Notes: a model not told the origin generated them from the letters alone. 35,189 bases of DNA from Hyella patelloides LEGE 07179 (GCF_900659865.1 NZ_LR213810.1:1-35189); one strand, 5' to 3'; positions 1-8,889 are shown, numbered from the stretch's first letter. Numbers and translations: made by a program.

Positions 1-167
1 TTGGTATCGAACCGCCACTACACAAACGTAGAGTTAGCTTTTTTCAAAACAATCGAGCATTCTCCATCGACAAAGCCAAAAAAGTTTTAGGCTACGAACC
101 ACAATACTCTCTTCAAGAAGGAATTCAAAAAACAATCTCTTGGTATCAAGAACAGCAATGGTTATAA
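1..167 (+). CDS. NAD-dependent epimerase/dehydratase family protein, C-terminal fragment (5' end outside window)
   Basis: The reading frame starting at base 3 is open from the left edge to a TAA at 165-167, giving about 54 residues. The tail contains FSIDKAKKVLGYEPQYSLQEG followed by a Trp-Tyr helix. This is the usual C-terminus of extended short-chain dehydrogenase/reductase sugar-nucleotide epimerases and dehydratases, where a 'D..KA...LGY.P...L.EGI..T..WY' segment closes the substrate domain. The Rossmann fold and catalytic Tyr-x3-Lys lie outside the window, so the substrate cannot be told. It ends 9 nt before the acetyltransferase gene, so the two are probably co-transcribed in a surface polysaccharide operon. 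The family call is reasonable; the exact enzyme is unknown. Confidence 0.75.
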   Translation, partial: GIEPPLHKRRVSFFQNNRAFSIDKAKKVLGYEPQYSLQEGIQKTISWYQEQQWL

Positions 168-176
168 ATCAACAAT

Positions 177-974
177 ATGAATAAAATAACAGAAGCATTA
201 ACATCAGCAGAGCTAAAAATCCCTAAAAAAGATAATCTACCAAAGACAGAGTTTCAGGCTGCATTAACCAATGAAAAAAAATCAGCCTTGCAAAAATATC
301 AAGAGTTGATAATCGGCTCTCTTAGCCTTACTTCATTACTTAAGTATGAATTTTTAACTACTTTGCTGGCACCATTACCAGGTGCGGTTGGTCTAGCTTT
401 AAGGAAGAAATTTTACAAATCATTATTCGGCAAAGTCGGACGCAATGTAATTTTCGGGAAATCTTTAACCATTAGGCATCCCCACAAAATTCATATTGGC
501 GACAACGTGGTAATTGATGATTATGCAGTTTTGGATGCCAAAGGAACAGACAACAAAGGAATCTTCATTGGCGACAACGTGATGATTGGTAGAAATACTG
601 TAATTAGTTGCAAAAATGGCAACATAACTATTAGCGATAACACCAATATTGCGATGAATTGCTTTATTCAATCAGCCAAAGAAGTAAAAATAGGCAAAAA
701 TGTTCTCTTAGCAGCATATTGTTATGTGATCGGTGGTGGAAACCATGAAACAGACCGAACTGATGTCCCAATTATTGCTCAAGGTCAGATAGTTAAGGGA
801 ATCACAATTGAAGATAACTGTTGGATTGGAGCAGGGGTAAATATTTTAGATGGGGTAAAAATAGACAGCGATAGCATTATTGGAGCTAGTGCAGTTGTGA
901 CCAAGCCTGTTCCAGAATTTAGTGTTGCTGTGGGAGTACCCGCGAAGATTTTGAAGCTTAGAAAAGATACTTGA
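177..974 (+). CDS. Hexapeptide-repeat acyltransferase (WcaF/LbH family)
   Basis: This 265-residue protein probably O-acetylates a sugar of the exopolysaccharide or its lipid-linked precursor with acetyl-CoA. Residues ~85-255 hold repeated [LIV]-G-x4 hexapeptides (IGDNVVI, IGDNVMIGRNTVI, ISDNTNIAMN, IGKNVLLAA, IEDNCWIGAGVNILDGVKI) that build a left-handed beta-helix. The C-terminal 'GASAVVTKPVPEFSVAVGVPAK' segment is typical of the CysE/WcaF group. A His in 'GGGNHETD' is the likely catalytic base. The N-terminal ~80 residues are helical with a hydrophobic stretch near 45-70, common in cyanobacterial WcaF-like enzymes. The ATG at 177 lies 9 nt after the preceding epimerase gene, which supports an operon. 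The acceptor sugar is unknown. Confidence 0.87.
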   Translation: MNKITEALTSAELKIPKKDNLPKTEFQAALTNEKKSALQKYQELIIGSLSLTSLLKYEFLTTLLAPLPGAVGLALRKKFYKSLFGKVGRNVIFGKSLTIRHPHKIHIGDNVVIDDYAVLDAKGTDNKGIFIGDNVMIGRNTVISCKNGNITISDNTNIAMNCFIQSAKEVKIGKNVLLAAYCYVIGGGNHETDRTDVPIIAQGQIVKGITIEDNCWIGAGVNILDGVKIDSDSIIGASAVVTKPVPEFSVAVGVPAKILKLRKDT

Positions 975-1406
975 TATGTAGCACTAATTAATTAAGTAAT
1001 CAGAAAAAATCAATTTAATATTCGATGAAGGTAGGCAAGAAGCAACAGACAATAGCAAATACAACTAAGTGTTCAGAGAAAATCCGTTTACACCCGTCGC
1101 ATTGGGGTGTTTATCCCCATCGCATTTGGGGCCAAGGAACGCGCTCTGATGCAGAGCTTCCTTTAACTTCGTAAATATACAAATGATTTTTTCTACCTAC
1201 TTACTGCGCTTTTCAATTTAATAGAACTTATTTTTATTGAAAGCAATATTATCTCTATCTTCTGACCTGGTGACCTCTGACCAAAATTTATTAATGTAAT
1301 CTACCCAATAGAAAACTACTGTATATAGCATCAACATAAATTAATTTTAAAATTGCACTCTACTAAAAATTATTGTCTTAGCAAGAATAATTATCAAAAA
1401 AATGCC
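975..1406. other. Intergenic region with interspersed repeat
   Basis: About 430 nt without a convincing gene. It contains one copy of a short interspersed repeat at 1086-1140, described separately. The remainder is AT-rich and probably holds the promoter for the following sulfotransferase. No clear terminator with a T-tract was seen after the acetyltransferase gene. Confidence 0.5.
1086..1140 (+). repeat. Interspersed repeat, copy 1 (partner at 17866-17920)
   Basis: This segment (GTTTACACCCGTCGCATTGG through CCCCATCGCATTTGGGGCCAA) matches 17866-17912 closely along its whole length by eye. Both copies carry 'CCGTCGCA.TGGG.TGTT' and 'TCCCCATCGCATTTGG'. Directly after it is a small palindrome, GCTCTGATGCAGAGC. 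It is non-coding and looks like a dispersed cyanobacterial repeat of unknown function. Confidence 0.7.
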
Positions 1407-2441
1407 ATGGTCAAAAATGAAATCCAGTCAATAAAATCATCATCAGATTATCAACAAGAATTCTCAGAACGTCCCATATTCATCTTTGGCTCGGCGCGAT
1501 CTGGAACTTCACTTCTCAGTAGGATTATCGATGCCCATCCCAGAATTGCTATCCCTTTTGAATCTCATCTTTATAATACTTTTTATCCGTGGCTAAAGTA
1601 CTATGGAAACTTGCACCTAGCCAAAAATCGCGAGCGTTTGGTAGATGATATTCTCAGCACTGAAGTTATGAGAGACTGGCATCCTCGTCCTGACCGTCAG
1701 CAAATCCTTGAGGCAATTGACAGATTCGACTTCCACGGTATTATCGATGGTCTAATGCGTTCCTGGACGAGCAATGAAGGAAAACAACGTTGGGGAGAAA
1801 AGACACCTTGGCATATTTTTTATTGGCGTGAAATTATCAGTGGCTTTCCCAATGCACAAGTGATTCATATCGTTCGCGATGGACGTGATTCAGCACTGTC
1901 TTGGAAAAAAGCTCGCTTTGGCCCAAAACACATCTATACCCTGGCTAAAAAGTGGGTTCGGTATCTGGAGATTGTTGACGAGTTGCAAAATACTCTTGAT
2001 GAACACTCCTTTCTTGAAGTTCATTACGAATACTTACTCTCAGAACCAGAATCGATAGTCCAGAAGATTTGCAACTTTCTTCGAGAAGATTTTTCTCCCG
2101 AAATGCTTGCTTTTAACACCAATAGCGCACCGTATCTCACAGATAAACAAAATCAGCAAAATCTTACTAAGCCGATTCTGGTAAATAATACTGGAAAATG
2201 GCGTACTGAAATGACAGAACGCGAACTACGTATTTTTGAAGCTGTAGCAGGAGCAACACTTGAGAAATATGGCTACCAAAGGCAATTAGCACAACCTCAA
2301 ATTTCCCCTTTAGAGGTAATGCAATTTCAGTTTCTCGAACATCCACCACGGAAAATAATAGCCATGCTCCAAAACCGTAAGGGTCATCTAGATGCCATCC
2401 GAAGGCTAAATATTTATCTTCGCCTCAGATTAGGACTTTAA
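1407..2441 (+). CDS. Sulfotransferase family protein
   Basis: A PAPS-dependent sulfotransferase of the Sulfotransfer_3 type, probably sulfating a surface polysaccharide. The N-terminal region has the 5'-phosphosulfate-binding loop (FIFGSARSGTSLLSR). About 125 residues later is the 3'-phosphate-binding segment (VIHIVRDGRDSALSW). 'WGEKTPWH' between them is also typical. The C-terminal 'NTGKWRTEMTERELRIFEAVAG' resembles the usual closing region of bacterial sulfotransferases. The frame is open upstream to a TTG at 1353; the ATG at 1407 is preferred because the extra 18 residues are low-complexity and not family-like, but neither start has a good ribosome-binding site. It precedes the flippase by 37 nt and is likely co-transcribed with it. 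Confidence 0.88.
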   Translation: MVKNEIQSIKSSSDYQQEFSERPIFIFGSARSGTSLLSRIIDAHPRIAIPFESHLYNTFYPWLKYYGNLHLAKNRERLVDDILSTEVMRDWHPRPDRQQILEAIDRFDFHGIIDGLMRSWTSNEGKQRWGEKTPWHIFYWREIISGFPNAQVIHIVRDGRDSALSWKKARFGPKHIYTLAKKWVRYLEIVDELQNTLDEHSFLEVHYEYLLSEPESIVQKICNFLREDFSPEMLAFNTNSAPYLTDKQNQQNLTKPILVNNTGKWRTEMTERELRIFEAVAGATLEKYGYQRQLAQPQISPLEVMQFQFLEHPPRKIIAMLQNRKGHLDAIRRLNIYLRLRLGL

Positions 2442-2478
2442 CAACTGATAGTCATAGTAATAATGGAGGAAATTAATA

Positions 2479-3993
2479 GTGGCAGAAATTAATGCCACCT
2501 TCAATAAACTTGTCAAAGGAGCTGGGTTCTCTTTTGCTGGACAAATCATCAGTACTGGTTTCAAATACTTAACTCAAGTAATTCTGGCTTGGATACTTGG
2601 TTCAGAAGTCTTTGGACTTTACACCTTGGGAATGATCGTCTATCAACTCGGAGAACTATTTTCTCGGATGGGGCTAGAAACTGGTGTTGTACGTTATGTG
2701 TCAATTTACCTTAATGCAGAGGACAAGGTTCGGCTTAAAGGACTTTTATGGCAAGGGATTATACTACCTTTTTTAAGTGGCATAGTCTTTGGCATCACTT
2801 TGTTTTTAACATCCGATTTGATTGCCCAAGGTATTTTTGGGAAACCAGAGTTGACCCCTGCACTAAAGATTGTGGCGATCGCTCTTCCTTTTGGTGCTAG
2901 TGTAACTGTAGGGATATTTGCTACTACGGGATTTGAGATCGCTAAGTACAAAGTTTATGTTTGGGAGCTTCTGCTACCGTTTACTAACTTACTAATAGCT
3001 GTATCATTCTGTACGGTCGGCTGGGGTCTTTGGGGTGCAACTGTAGCTTGGCTAATTGCTGTTATTGTTTCTTTAGCTGCCACTATTTATTTTACTTGGA
3101 GCATTTTTCCTGCTGTATTCAGCAGCAAGATTCAGCCTGTTTTCGAGAGTAAACAATTGCTAGCATTTTCGCTACCTTTATCTTTTGGTAGTTTTTTATG
3201 GCTAGTCATGCTTTGGACAGATGCTTTAATGTTGGGATATTTCCGACCAGCAGCAGAAGTGGGTATTTACCGAGCAGCTTCTCAGACAGCACTGTTAATG
3301 ACTCTGTTTACTCGCTCTCTGGTGACAATCTTCACACCAATGATTGCTAAACTTTACAGTAAAGGAGAATTTGAACAATTAGGCACAATCTTTAGAACTG
3401 CTTCTCGGTGGAGCTTCTCTTTGACTTTACCACTTTTCTTAATTGTGGTCGTGACTGGTAAAGATATCTTGGGTGTTTTTGGCACAGAATTTACCATCGG
3501 TTGGTTGCCCCTAATAATTTTGGCGGGAGGACAATTAGCAAGGGCAGGTCCAGGAGGATTTGCTATGCATATGCTGGCGATGTCAGGACATCAGTATCTT
3601 AAGCTCTTTGGCGATCTTTTACTAGCAATCACCAATATCGGATTAAATATACTGATGATTCCGCGATGGGGAATGATGGGAGCAGCAGTGGCAACGGGAA
3701 TCAGCATTTTAGGCATAAATCTGCTGCGAATCTTGCAAGTTTACTTAGTTTTGCGCATTCAAGGATTTAACTTGGGCTATTTTAAAACCATCACAGCAGG
3801 TACTATTGCTTTCTTAATCGGTTTTTTCCTACGTTCTTGGCTTACATTTGTACCTTATTTTCTGGCATTGCTATTCACTGCTGGGACGATATTTTTAGTT
3901 TATGGGACGCTTTTATGGATAATGGGTTTGGAGGAAGACGATCTAATTATCTTCAGAAAGATGGGACAGCGTTTGGGGCTATTGAAGAATTGA
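2479..3993 (+). CDS. Oligosaccharide flippase (Wzx-like, MOP superfamily)
   Basis: An inner-membrane protein of 504 residues with about 12-14 hydrophobic helices, fitting the polysaccharide flippase family of the MOP superfamily. It would flip lipid-linked repeat units to the periplasmic face for polymerisation. The opening 'KGAGFSFAGQIISTGFKYLTQVILA' is the typical first helix region, followed by 'GLYTLGMIVYQLGELFSRMGLE'. The C-terminal half carries 'RWGMMGAAVATGIS', a usual Wzx motif. The start is GTG at 2479, supported by GGAGGA at 2465-2470 eight bases upstream. Context with sulfotransferase, acetyltransferase and epimerase genes supports capsule or exopolysaccharide export. Substrate specificity cannot be read from sequence. 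Confidence 0.9.
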   Translation: MAEINATFNKLVKGAGFSFAGQIISTGFKYLTQVILAWILGSEVFGLYTLGMIVYQLGELFSRMGLETGVVRYVSIYLNAEDKVRLKGLLWQGIILPFLSGIVFGITLFLTSDLIAQGIFGKPELTPALKIVAIALPFGASVTVGIFATTGFEIAKYKVYVWELLLPFTNLLIAVSFCTVGWGLWGATVAWLIAVIVSLAATIYFTWSIFPAVFSSKIQPVFESKQLLAFSLPLSFGSFLWLVMLWTDALMLGYFRPAAEVGIYRAASQTALLMTLFTRSLVTIFTPMIAKLYSKGEFEQLGTIFRTASRWSFSLTLPLFLIVVVTGKDILGVFGTEFTIGWLPLIILAGGQLARAGPGGFAMHMLAMSGHQYLKLFGDLLLAITNIGLNILMIPRWGMMGAAVATGISILGINLLRILQVYLVLRIQGFNLGYFKTITAGTIAFLIGFFLRSWLTFVPYFLALLFTAGTIFLVYGTLLWIMGLEEDDLIIFRKMGQRLGLLKN

Positions 3994-4295
3994 AAATGGA
4001 ACTAATTATATGTTCAACAATAAATAAATAATTAATTATTCATTGATAAAACTTCAAATCTAGCCATTTTTCGATTTAAAACATACTTGCTTTGATCTTA
4101 CTCTTGGATTATTTCTACAGTTTTTGGTTGATAAACATAAAGGGCTGTAGATTTGCGATCGCATTATTCAAGATGTTCAGAATAGTTTTTTCATGACGAT
4201 CGTATTGGCAATTTACTATTTTCATGGCAAATTTTTCCAGTAATTGAGGAAATTTTCTATATTGAGAAATAGCGAAAAATAAAGATACTACTATT
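3994..4295. other. Intergenic region, nothing specific
   Basis: AT-rich spacer of 302 nt with one HIP1 octamer (GCGATCGC) near 4158. I see no gene, clear terminator or convincing promoter. It separates the polysaccharide genes from the serine hydrolase. Confidence 0.5.
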
Positions 4296-5657
4296 ATGGT
4301 TGAGCCACAAAACGATTCAGGTGATCGCTCTAAGATGGGAGAAATAGAAGCTTATTTGCAAGCATATCTAGAAACTGGCTATTTTATGGGTTCTGTGTTG
4401 GTTGGTCTTGGGGGAGAAGTATTATTCAGTAAGGGATATGGAATGGCAAATTTAGAACATAACATTCCCAATATATTGCAAACTAAATTTCGTCTTGGTT
4501 CTGTTACCAAGCAGTTTACAGCAACAGCTATTCTTAAGCTTCAAGAACAGAACTTGCTCGATATAAATAATTCGATTGCGACTTATTTACCTGACTATCC
4601 TTGTGGAGAACAAATTACCGTCCATCATTTACTAAACCACACAGCAGGAATTCCTAACTACACAAATTTTGATGATTTTAGTACTAAAAAAAAGCTGGAA
4701 ATAAAATTAGAAGATCTGATTGCTAGTTTCAAATATCTCCCTTTAGAATTTACGCCAGGAGAGATGTTTAGCTACAGCAATTCTGGCTATCTAGTTTTAA
4801 GCAAAATAATAGAAACTGTCTCGAATCAATCTTATGCAGATTACTTGCAACAGTACATTTTTAAACCCCTAGGAATGAAAGATTCTGGCTATGATTGCCA
4901 TGAAACAATCTTACTGAATCGTGCTGCTGGTTATATTTTTAGTGGAGAAGAGTACCAAAACGCTGACTTTTTAGATATGTCTTTTCCTTCTGGTGCAGGT
5001 GCGCTTTATTCTACTGTTGACGATATTTATACATGGGAGCGATCGCTGTATACTGATGCGATACTCAATCAATCGTCTAGAGATACGATGTTTGCCTCGA
5101 CAATCAAAGTTCCCACTGATGAAAATGAACTAGCATATTACGGATATGGCTGGTTTATTGATACTCAACATAATCGCCGTCGTATTTCTCATGGTGGAGG
5201 TATTGATGGTTTTCGTACTCAATTTGATAGATATCCCAACGAACAAATTGCGATCGCTATCTTGAGTAATCTTCAGACATCCCCAGCAGGCAAAATAGGA
5301 AGAGATCTAGCTGCTATTTTATGGGGCGAATCTTATGAATTACCGCAAAAACGAAAAGCGATCGAGATCGATCCTACTATTTATGAAACCTATGTAGGTA
5401 CATATAAATTTGAGCCTTCTTCATCGCTACCTCCCTCTGTTAGCGACCTCATTTTCACAGTTACAACTAAAAATAGACGCATCTTTACCCAATTAACAGG
5501 ACAGGAAGTAGTAGAAATTTTTCCTGAATCTCCAACTAAGTTTTTTCTCAAGTTCGTAGATGCTCAACTAACTTTTGTAACCAATAAAGAAAACAAAGTG
5601 TCTCAAGTAATTCTCCATCAGAACCGAAAAGATACGGTTTTGAATAGAATTAATTAG
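4296..5657 (+). CDS. Serine hydrolase, beta-lactamase/class C PBP-like family
   Basis: A 453-residue protein of the beta-lactamase/D-alanyl-D-alanine carboxypeptidase superfamily (Pfam Beta-lactamase, AmpC/PBP4* fold). The three active-site motifs are present in order: Ser69-Val-Thr-Lys72 (SxxK nucleophile), Tyr160-Ser-Asn162 (YxN), and His299-Gly-Gly (HxG). Residues ~20-345 form the catalytic domain. Residues ~365-453 ('YETYVGTYKFEP...') resemble the lipocalin-like C-terminal domain often attached to such enzymes. No signal peptide is evident, so the protein may be cytoplasmic, which is unusual for a cell-wall enzyme and fits esterase- or peptidase-like relatives. It is monocistronic. The substrate is unknown. 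Confidence 0.88.
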   Translation: MVEPQNDSGDRSKMGEIEAYLQAYLETGYFMGSVLVGLGGEVLFSKGYGMANLEHNIPNILQTKFRLGSVTKQFTATAILKLQEQNLLDINNSIATYLPDYPCGEQITVHHLLNHTAGIPNYTNFDDFSTKKKLEIKLEDLIASFKYLPLEFTPGEMFSYSNSGYLVLSKIIETVSNQSYADYLQQYIFKPLGMKDSGYDCHETILLNRAAGYIFSGEEYQNADFLDMSFPSGAGALYSTVDDIYTWERSLYTDAILNQSSRDTMFASTIKVPTDENELAYYGYGWFIDTQHNRRRISHGGGIDGFRTQFDRYPNEQIAIAILSNLQTSPAGKIGRDLAAILWGESYELPQKRKAIEIDPTIYETYVGTYKFEPSSSLPPSVSDLIFTVTTKNRRIFTQLTGQEVVEIFPESPTKFFLKFVDAQLTFVTNKENKVSQVILHQNRKDTVLNRIN

Positions 5658-5796
5658 TTGAGAGCAGAGCCATATTGTTTCTTTCGCTAAGGCAATTCCC
5701 TAATTGAATTATCCACAGCTACGATCTCACTATTGCCAATATTGCCGATCGTTTCAAAATACATTTATCTTTTAATTTCAGCTAATTTTAATACTT

Positions 5797-7305
5797 TTAC
5801 CTCATATCATAACCAAACAAATTAGCATCCACTTCCCCTAATTCAATATCAGCTAAATCGTATTCTGCCCAACGTCTGGATACCATATTGGCAGTATCAT
5901 CATCAGATTCCAGAGGCTCTCCCCATTCGTGATCTGTTTCAGGAGGCATTTTTGTAGTGGCATCAATTCCCATCCGTCCCCCTAAGCCAATTTTGGCACT
6001 AGCAAAATCTAAGGTATCAAAAGGAGTTTCTGGAAGTATAAAAACATCACGGGAAGGATCGACTTTAGAAGAAATTGCCCACACTACCTGACGAGGATCG
6101 CGGATGTTAATATCTTTGTCGACAACAATTACAAACTTGGTATAAGTAAACTGGGGTAGCGCACTCCAAAAAGCGAGGGCTGCACGTCTGGCTTGACCAG
6201 GATAAGCTTTATCAATGGAGATGATCGCAGCTTTGTAGCTTAAAGCCTCCATTGGTAGGAAGAAATCAGTAATTTCTGAGACTTGCTGACGCAAAATAGG
6301 AGTATAGATTCGGTTAAGTGCGATCGCCATCATGGCTTCTTCTTTGGGAGGACGACCACTAAAAGTAGTTAAATAAATGGGGTCTTTACGATGGGTTACG
6401 GTGTGAAAACGCACTAGAGGAGAATCTTCCACTCCACCGTAGTAGCCCATGTGATCCCCAAATGGCCCATCAAGTAATACTTCCCCTGGAGTAATTGTCC
6501 CTTCTAAAACAAATTCCGAATCTGCGGGGACTTCTAAATCTACGGTTTTACACTTAGCTAGTTTGACACCACTACCGCCGTACAAGCCAGCAAATAACCA
6601 CTCGGATAAATCTACAGGAATGGGTGTGGCTGCTGCCATTATGATAAGAGGATCGACACCAAGAGCGATCGCAATTTCTAATTTTTTTCCAGCTTCGGCT
6701 GCCTTTCTTAGATGTCTTGCACCACCTCTAACTGATAGCCAATGTACTGTCATAGTGGTTTTAGACTGCAACTGTAAACGATACACCCCAACATTCGGTG
6801 TTCCTGTTTCCACATCTTTGGTTATTACCAATCCCAAGGTAATAATTTTGCCTGCATCCCCACTGTAAGGACGAATCATGGGAATTTTATTTAGATCTAA
6901 ATCTTCTCCCTCTATTACTACCTGTTGACAAGGAGGGAAAAAATCTCTTCCTGGTTTGGCTTTGATCACATCGAATAATACTTTACCAAAATCAATAGCT
7001 TGGGAGAGCTTTTTGGGTGGTTTGGGTTGTTGCAGCATGGCTAACTTGCTTCCCAAATCTTCTAATTCTTGGGGTTGCTGCATATTCATTGCCCAGCAAA
7101 TCCTTTCCACTGTTCCCATTAAGTTTATTGCCACAGGGAAAGGCGAACCTTTTACATTTTCAAATAATAACCCAGGACCCCCCGCTTGCAGCATCCGATT
7201 AGAAATTTCTGCAATTTCCAAATCTCCATCTACCAATGCTTTGATGCGTCTTAGTTGCCCTTTTTCCTCTAAGATTTTAATAAAGCCCCGTAAGTCCCTA
7301 GCCAT
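5797..7305 (-). CDS. ubiD: UbiD family decarboxylase
   Basis: A 502-residue member of the prenylated-FMN-dependent UbiD decarboxylase family, close to the usual ~490-500 residues. In cyanobacteria this family is the candidate for decarboxylating the 4-hydroxy-3-polyprenylbenzoate intermediate of plastoquinone synthesis, with the UbiX flavin prenyltransferase encoded elsewhere. Diagnostic stretches are 'DLRGFIKILEEKGQLRRI' at the N-terminus, 'GPGLLFENVKGSPFPVAIN' (~43-61), 'NVGVYRLQL' with Arg176, and 'DGPFGDHMGYYGG' (~279-291), whose acidic residues Asp279 and Asp284 align with the catalytic acidic pair. 'IGLGGRMGIDATTK' near the C-terminus is also typical. The quinone-pathway role is inferred from the family. 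No clear Shine-Dalgarno precedes the ATG. Confidence 0.9.
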   Translation of the reverse strand: MARDLRGFIKILEEKGQLRRIKALVDGDLEIAEISNRMLQAGGPGLLFENVKGSPFPVAINLMGTVERICWAMNMQQPQELEDLGSKLAMLQQPKPPKKLSQAIDFGKVLFDVIKAKPGRDFFPPCQQVVIEGEDLDLNKIPMIRPYSGDAGKIITLGLVITKDVETGTPNVGVYRLQLQSKTTMTVHWLSVRGGARHLRKAAEAGKKLEIAIALGVDPLIIMAAATPIPVDLSEWLFAGLYGGSGVKLAKCKTVDLEVPADSEFVLEGTITPGEVLLDGPFGDHMGYYGGVEDSPLVRFHTVTHRKDPIYLTTFSGRPPKEEAMMAIALNRIYTPILRQQVSEITDFFLPMEALSYKAAIISIDKAYPGQARRAALAFWSALPQFTYTKFVIVVDKDINIRDPRQVVWAISSKVDPSRDVFILPETPFDTLDFASAKIGLGGRMGIDATTKMPPETDHEWGEPLESDDDTANMVSRRWAEYDLADIELGEVDANLFGYDMR

Positions 7306-7932
7306 AATTAAGAAATGTTAAAAGTTCACTAACTTTTATTATTAACCTTTTTTAAGTAAGAAGAAAGAAAAATTAAGGAACAAGAAAAAATGAACGAGAA
7401 ACGAAGAGAGGTTCGCCAGTAGTGAAAGAATTCGCCATTAACAATTAACCACCAACCACTAAGTAGATAGGACAAATTACAGTAGAGAGTGAAGAGCGAA
7501 CTCAGGAATCGTGATGTCACTGAGTCAGAATGTTTTAAGCGATTTCACACTCTTGTACATATTTACATTTAATTGTGTCAGTCTACTTAACAACCATTTA
7601 CTAGCAATCTTTCCTTAATTTCTGATTCTTTCCTTCTTATTCTTTACTTTTGTTTCATCCCCCTTAAGACTCCTTGTGACCATAGGAATAAAGCTATCTT
7701 AAAACTCAAGATAATTTTGTCTCCAAAATTTGAAAGCAGACCCTATAGAGAGGTATCCTGATTAAAGGTAAACAGTACTCCGCCCTTTATGGACGGAAGG
7801 GGCTTACTAGATGAGGACACGAGATTTGAGGCTTCTTCAAACCTATAAGTTGTCCGTCTGGAGAAACCTCCAAAGGCAGCCCCTCAGATTACGTTCACTT
7901 CTTCAACACTACATTGCACGGGGATTGACATT
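7306..7932. other. Divergent intergenic region between ubiD and the TrxR-like gene
   Basis: About 625 nt between divergent genes. The ubiD-proximal 400 nt are AT-rich with no recognisable gene. The 3' portion (about 7740-7932) is GC-richer and folds into a compact multi-stem structure, listed separately. Promoters for both genes should lie here, but I could not assign -35/-10 pairs with confidence. Confidence 0.5.
7780..7884 (+). ncRNA. Candidate structured leader RNA / riboswitch-like element or small RNA
   Basis: Complementary segments define a nested fold. Hairpin A pairs CCG/CGG and CC/GG (7780-7796, loop TTTAT). A closing stem pairs AGGGGCT (7798-7804) with AGCCCCT (7878-7884). Inside it, GGACA (7815-7819) pairs with TGTCC (7851-7855), enclosing TTTGA/TCAAA (7825-7829 with 7837-7841), and a tetraloop hairpin pairs TGGAG with CTCCA (7859-7872, loop AAAC). 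The GC-richer composition stands out from the flanks. The structure ends 48 nt before the TTG start of the TrxR-like gene. I do not recognise it as a named Rfam family; it could be a cis-regulatory leader or a separate small RNA. Confidence 0.4.
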
Positions 7933-8889
7933 TTGGAAACTTATGAATTTGATGTAATTATTATTGGCGGAGGTCCAGCAGGTTGTACCTGTGCATTGTA
8001 TACGTCACGGGCTGATTTTAAAACAATTATTTTAGATAAAAATCCCGCAGTGGGAGCTTTGGCTATTACTCACAAAATTGCTAATTATCCTGGTGTTCCA
8101 GGGGATATTAGCGGAGATGAATTACTTACTGTAATGCGAGAGCAAGCCGTTGAGTTTGGCACAACCTATCAACGCGCTCAAGTTTTTGGGATTGATGTCA
8201 GTGGTGAGCAAAAGAAAGTCTATACTCCAGAAGGCATATTTGTTGGTCGTGCTTTGGTCTTAGCTACTGGGGCGATGGGTAGAGTCGCTTCAATTAAAGG
8301 AGAAGCTGAGTATTTAGGCAAAGGTGTAAGTTACTGCGCTACTTGTGATGGTGCATTTTACAAGCAAAAAGAAGTAGCCGTTGCGGGGCTAAACCAAGAA
8401 GCAGTAGAGGAAGCACAAGTACTAACTAAGTTTGCTTCTACGGTGCATTGGATTACGGTTAAAGAGCCTTCACAAAAAGATGAACACGCTCAGCACTTAT
8501 TAAATTTGCCCAATGTTAAGCATTGGAATCGCACCCGCTTATTATCTGTTGACGGCGATCAAATGGGAGTAACAGGAGTTACCGTCAAAAGAAAAGGAGA
8601 AGATACAGAACAATCTTTAACGGTAGAGGGTGCTTTTATTTATCAAAGTGGTTCAAAACCGATCACCGATTTTGTAGGGGATGCAGTAGAGTTCAATCCT
8701 GATGGTGGTGTCAAAATAAACGAAATGATGTCTACTTCTGTTGATGGTGTCTGGGCTATTGGAGATATTCGGAATACCCCTTTCAAACAGGCAGTAGTGG
8801 CTGCGGGAGACGGTTGTGTTGCAGCAATGTCTATCGATCGCTATCTCAATAGTCGTAAGTCTATTAGACCAGATTGGGACCATAATTAA
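7933..8889 (+). CDS. Thioredoxin reductase-like flavoprotein lacking the NADPH site
   Basis: A 318-residue FAD protein of the low-molecular-weight thioredoxin reductase family. The FAD-binding GGGPAG is at 12-17, the redox pair is Cys135-Ala-Thr-Cys138, and the second FAD motif 'WAIGDIRNTPFKQAVVAAGDG' (~274-294) is intact. The pyridine-nucleotide domain is degenerate: where normal enzymes have GxGxxA, this has 'AGLNQEA' (151-157), and the following strand 'VHWITVKEPSQKDE' lacks the HRRxxxR arginines that bind NADPH. This matches the known cyanobacterial pyridine-nucleotide-independent relatives (DTR, DDOR and ferredoxin-linked FFTR types); which type is not decidable by eye. The start is TTG with CGGGG ~10 nt upstream. 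It is monocistronic, with a terminator at 8938. Confidence 0.87.
   Translation: METYEFDVIIIGGGPAGCTCALYTSRADFKTIILDKNPAVGALAITHKIANYPGVPGDISGDELLTVMREQAVEFGTTYQRAQVFGIDVSGEQKKVYTPEGIFVGRALVLATGAMGRVASIKGEAEYLGKGVSYCATCDGAFYKQKEVAVAGLNQEAVEEAQVLTKFASTVHWITVKEPSQKDEHAQHLLNLPNVKHWNRTRLLSVDGDQMGVTGVTVKRKGEDTEQSLTVEGAFIYQSGSKPITDFVGDAVEFNPDGGVKINEMMSTSVDGVWAIGDIRNTPFKQAVVAAGDGCVAAMSIDRYLNSRKSIRPDWDHN

Noticed and set aside
7798-7830. Possible hammerhead ribozyme (ACTAGATGAGGACACGAG) or glutamine riboswitch (GGACGGAAG)
   Set aside because: The hammerhead core CTGANGA is not present, and the glutamine riboswitch CGTTCA upstream strand and AGTAGG are missing; only partial word matches.
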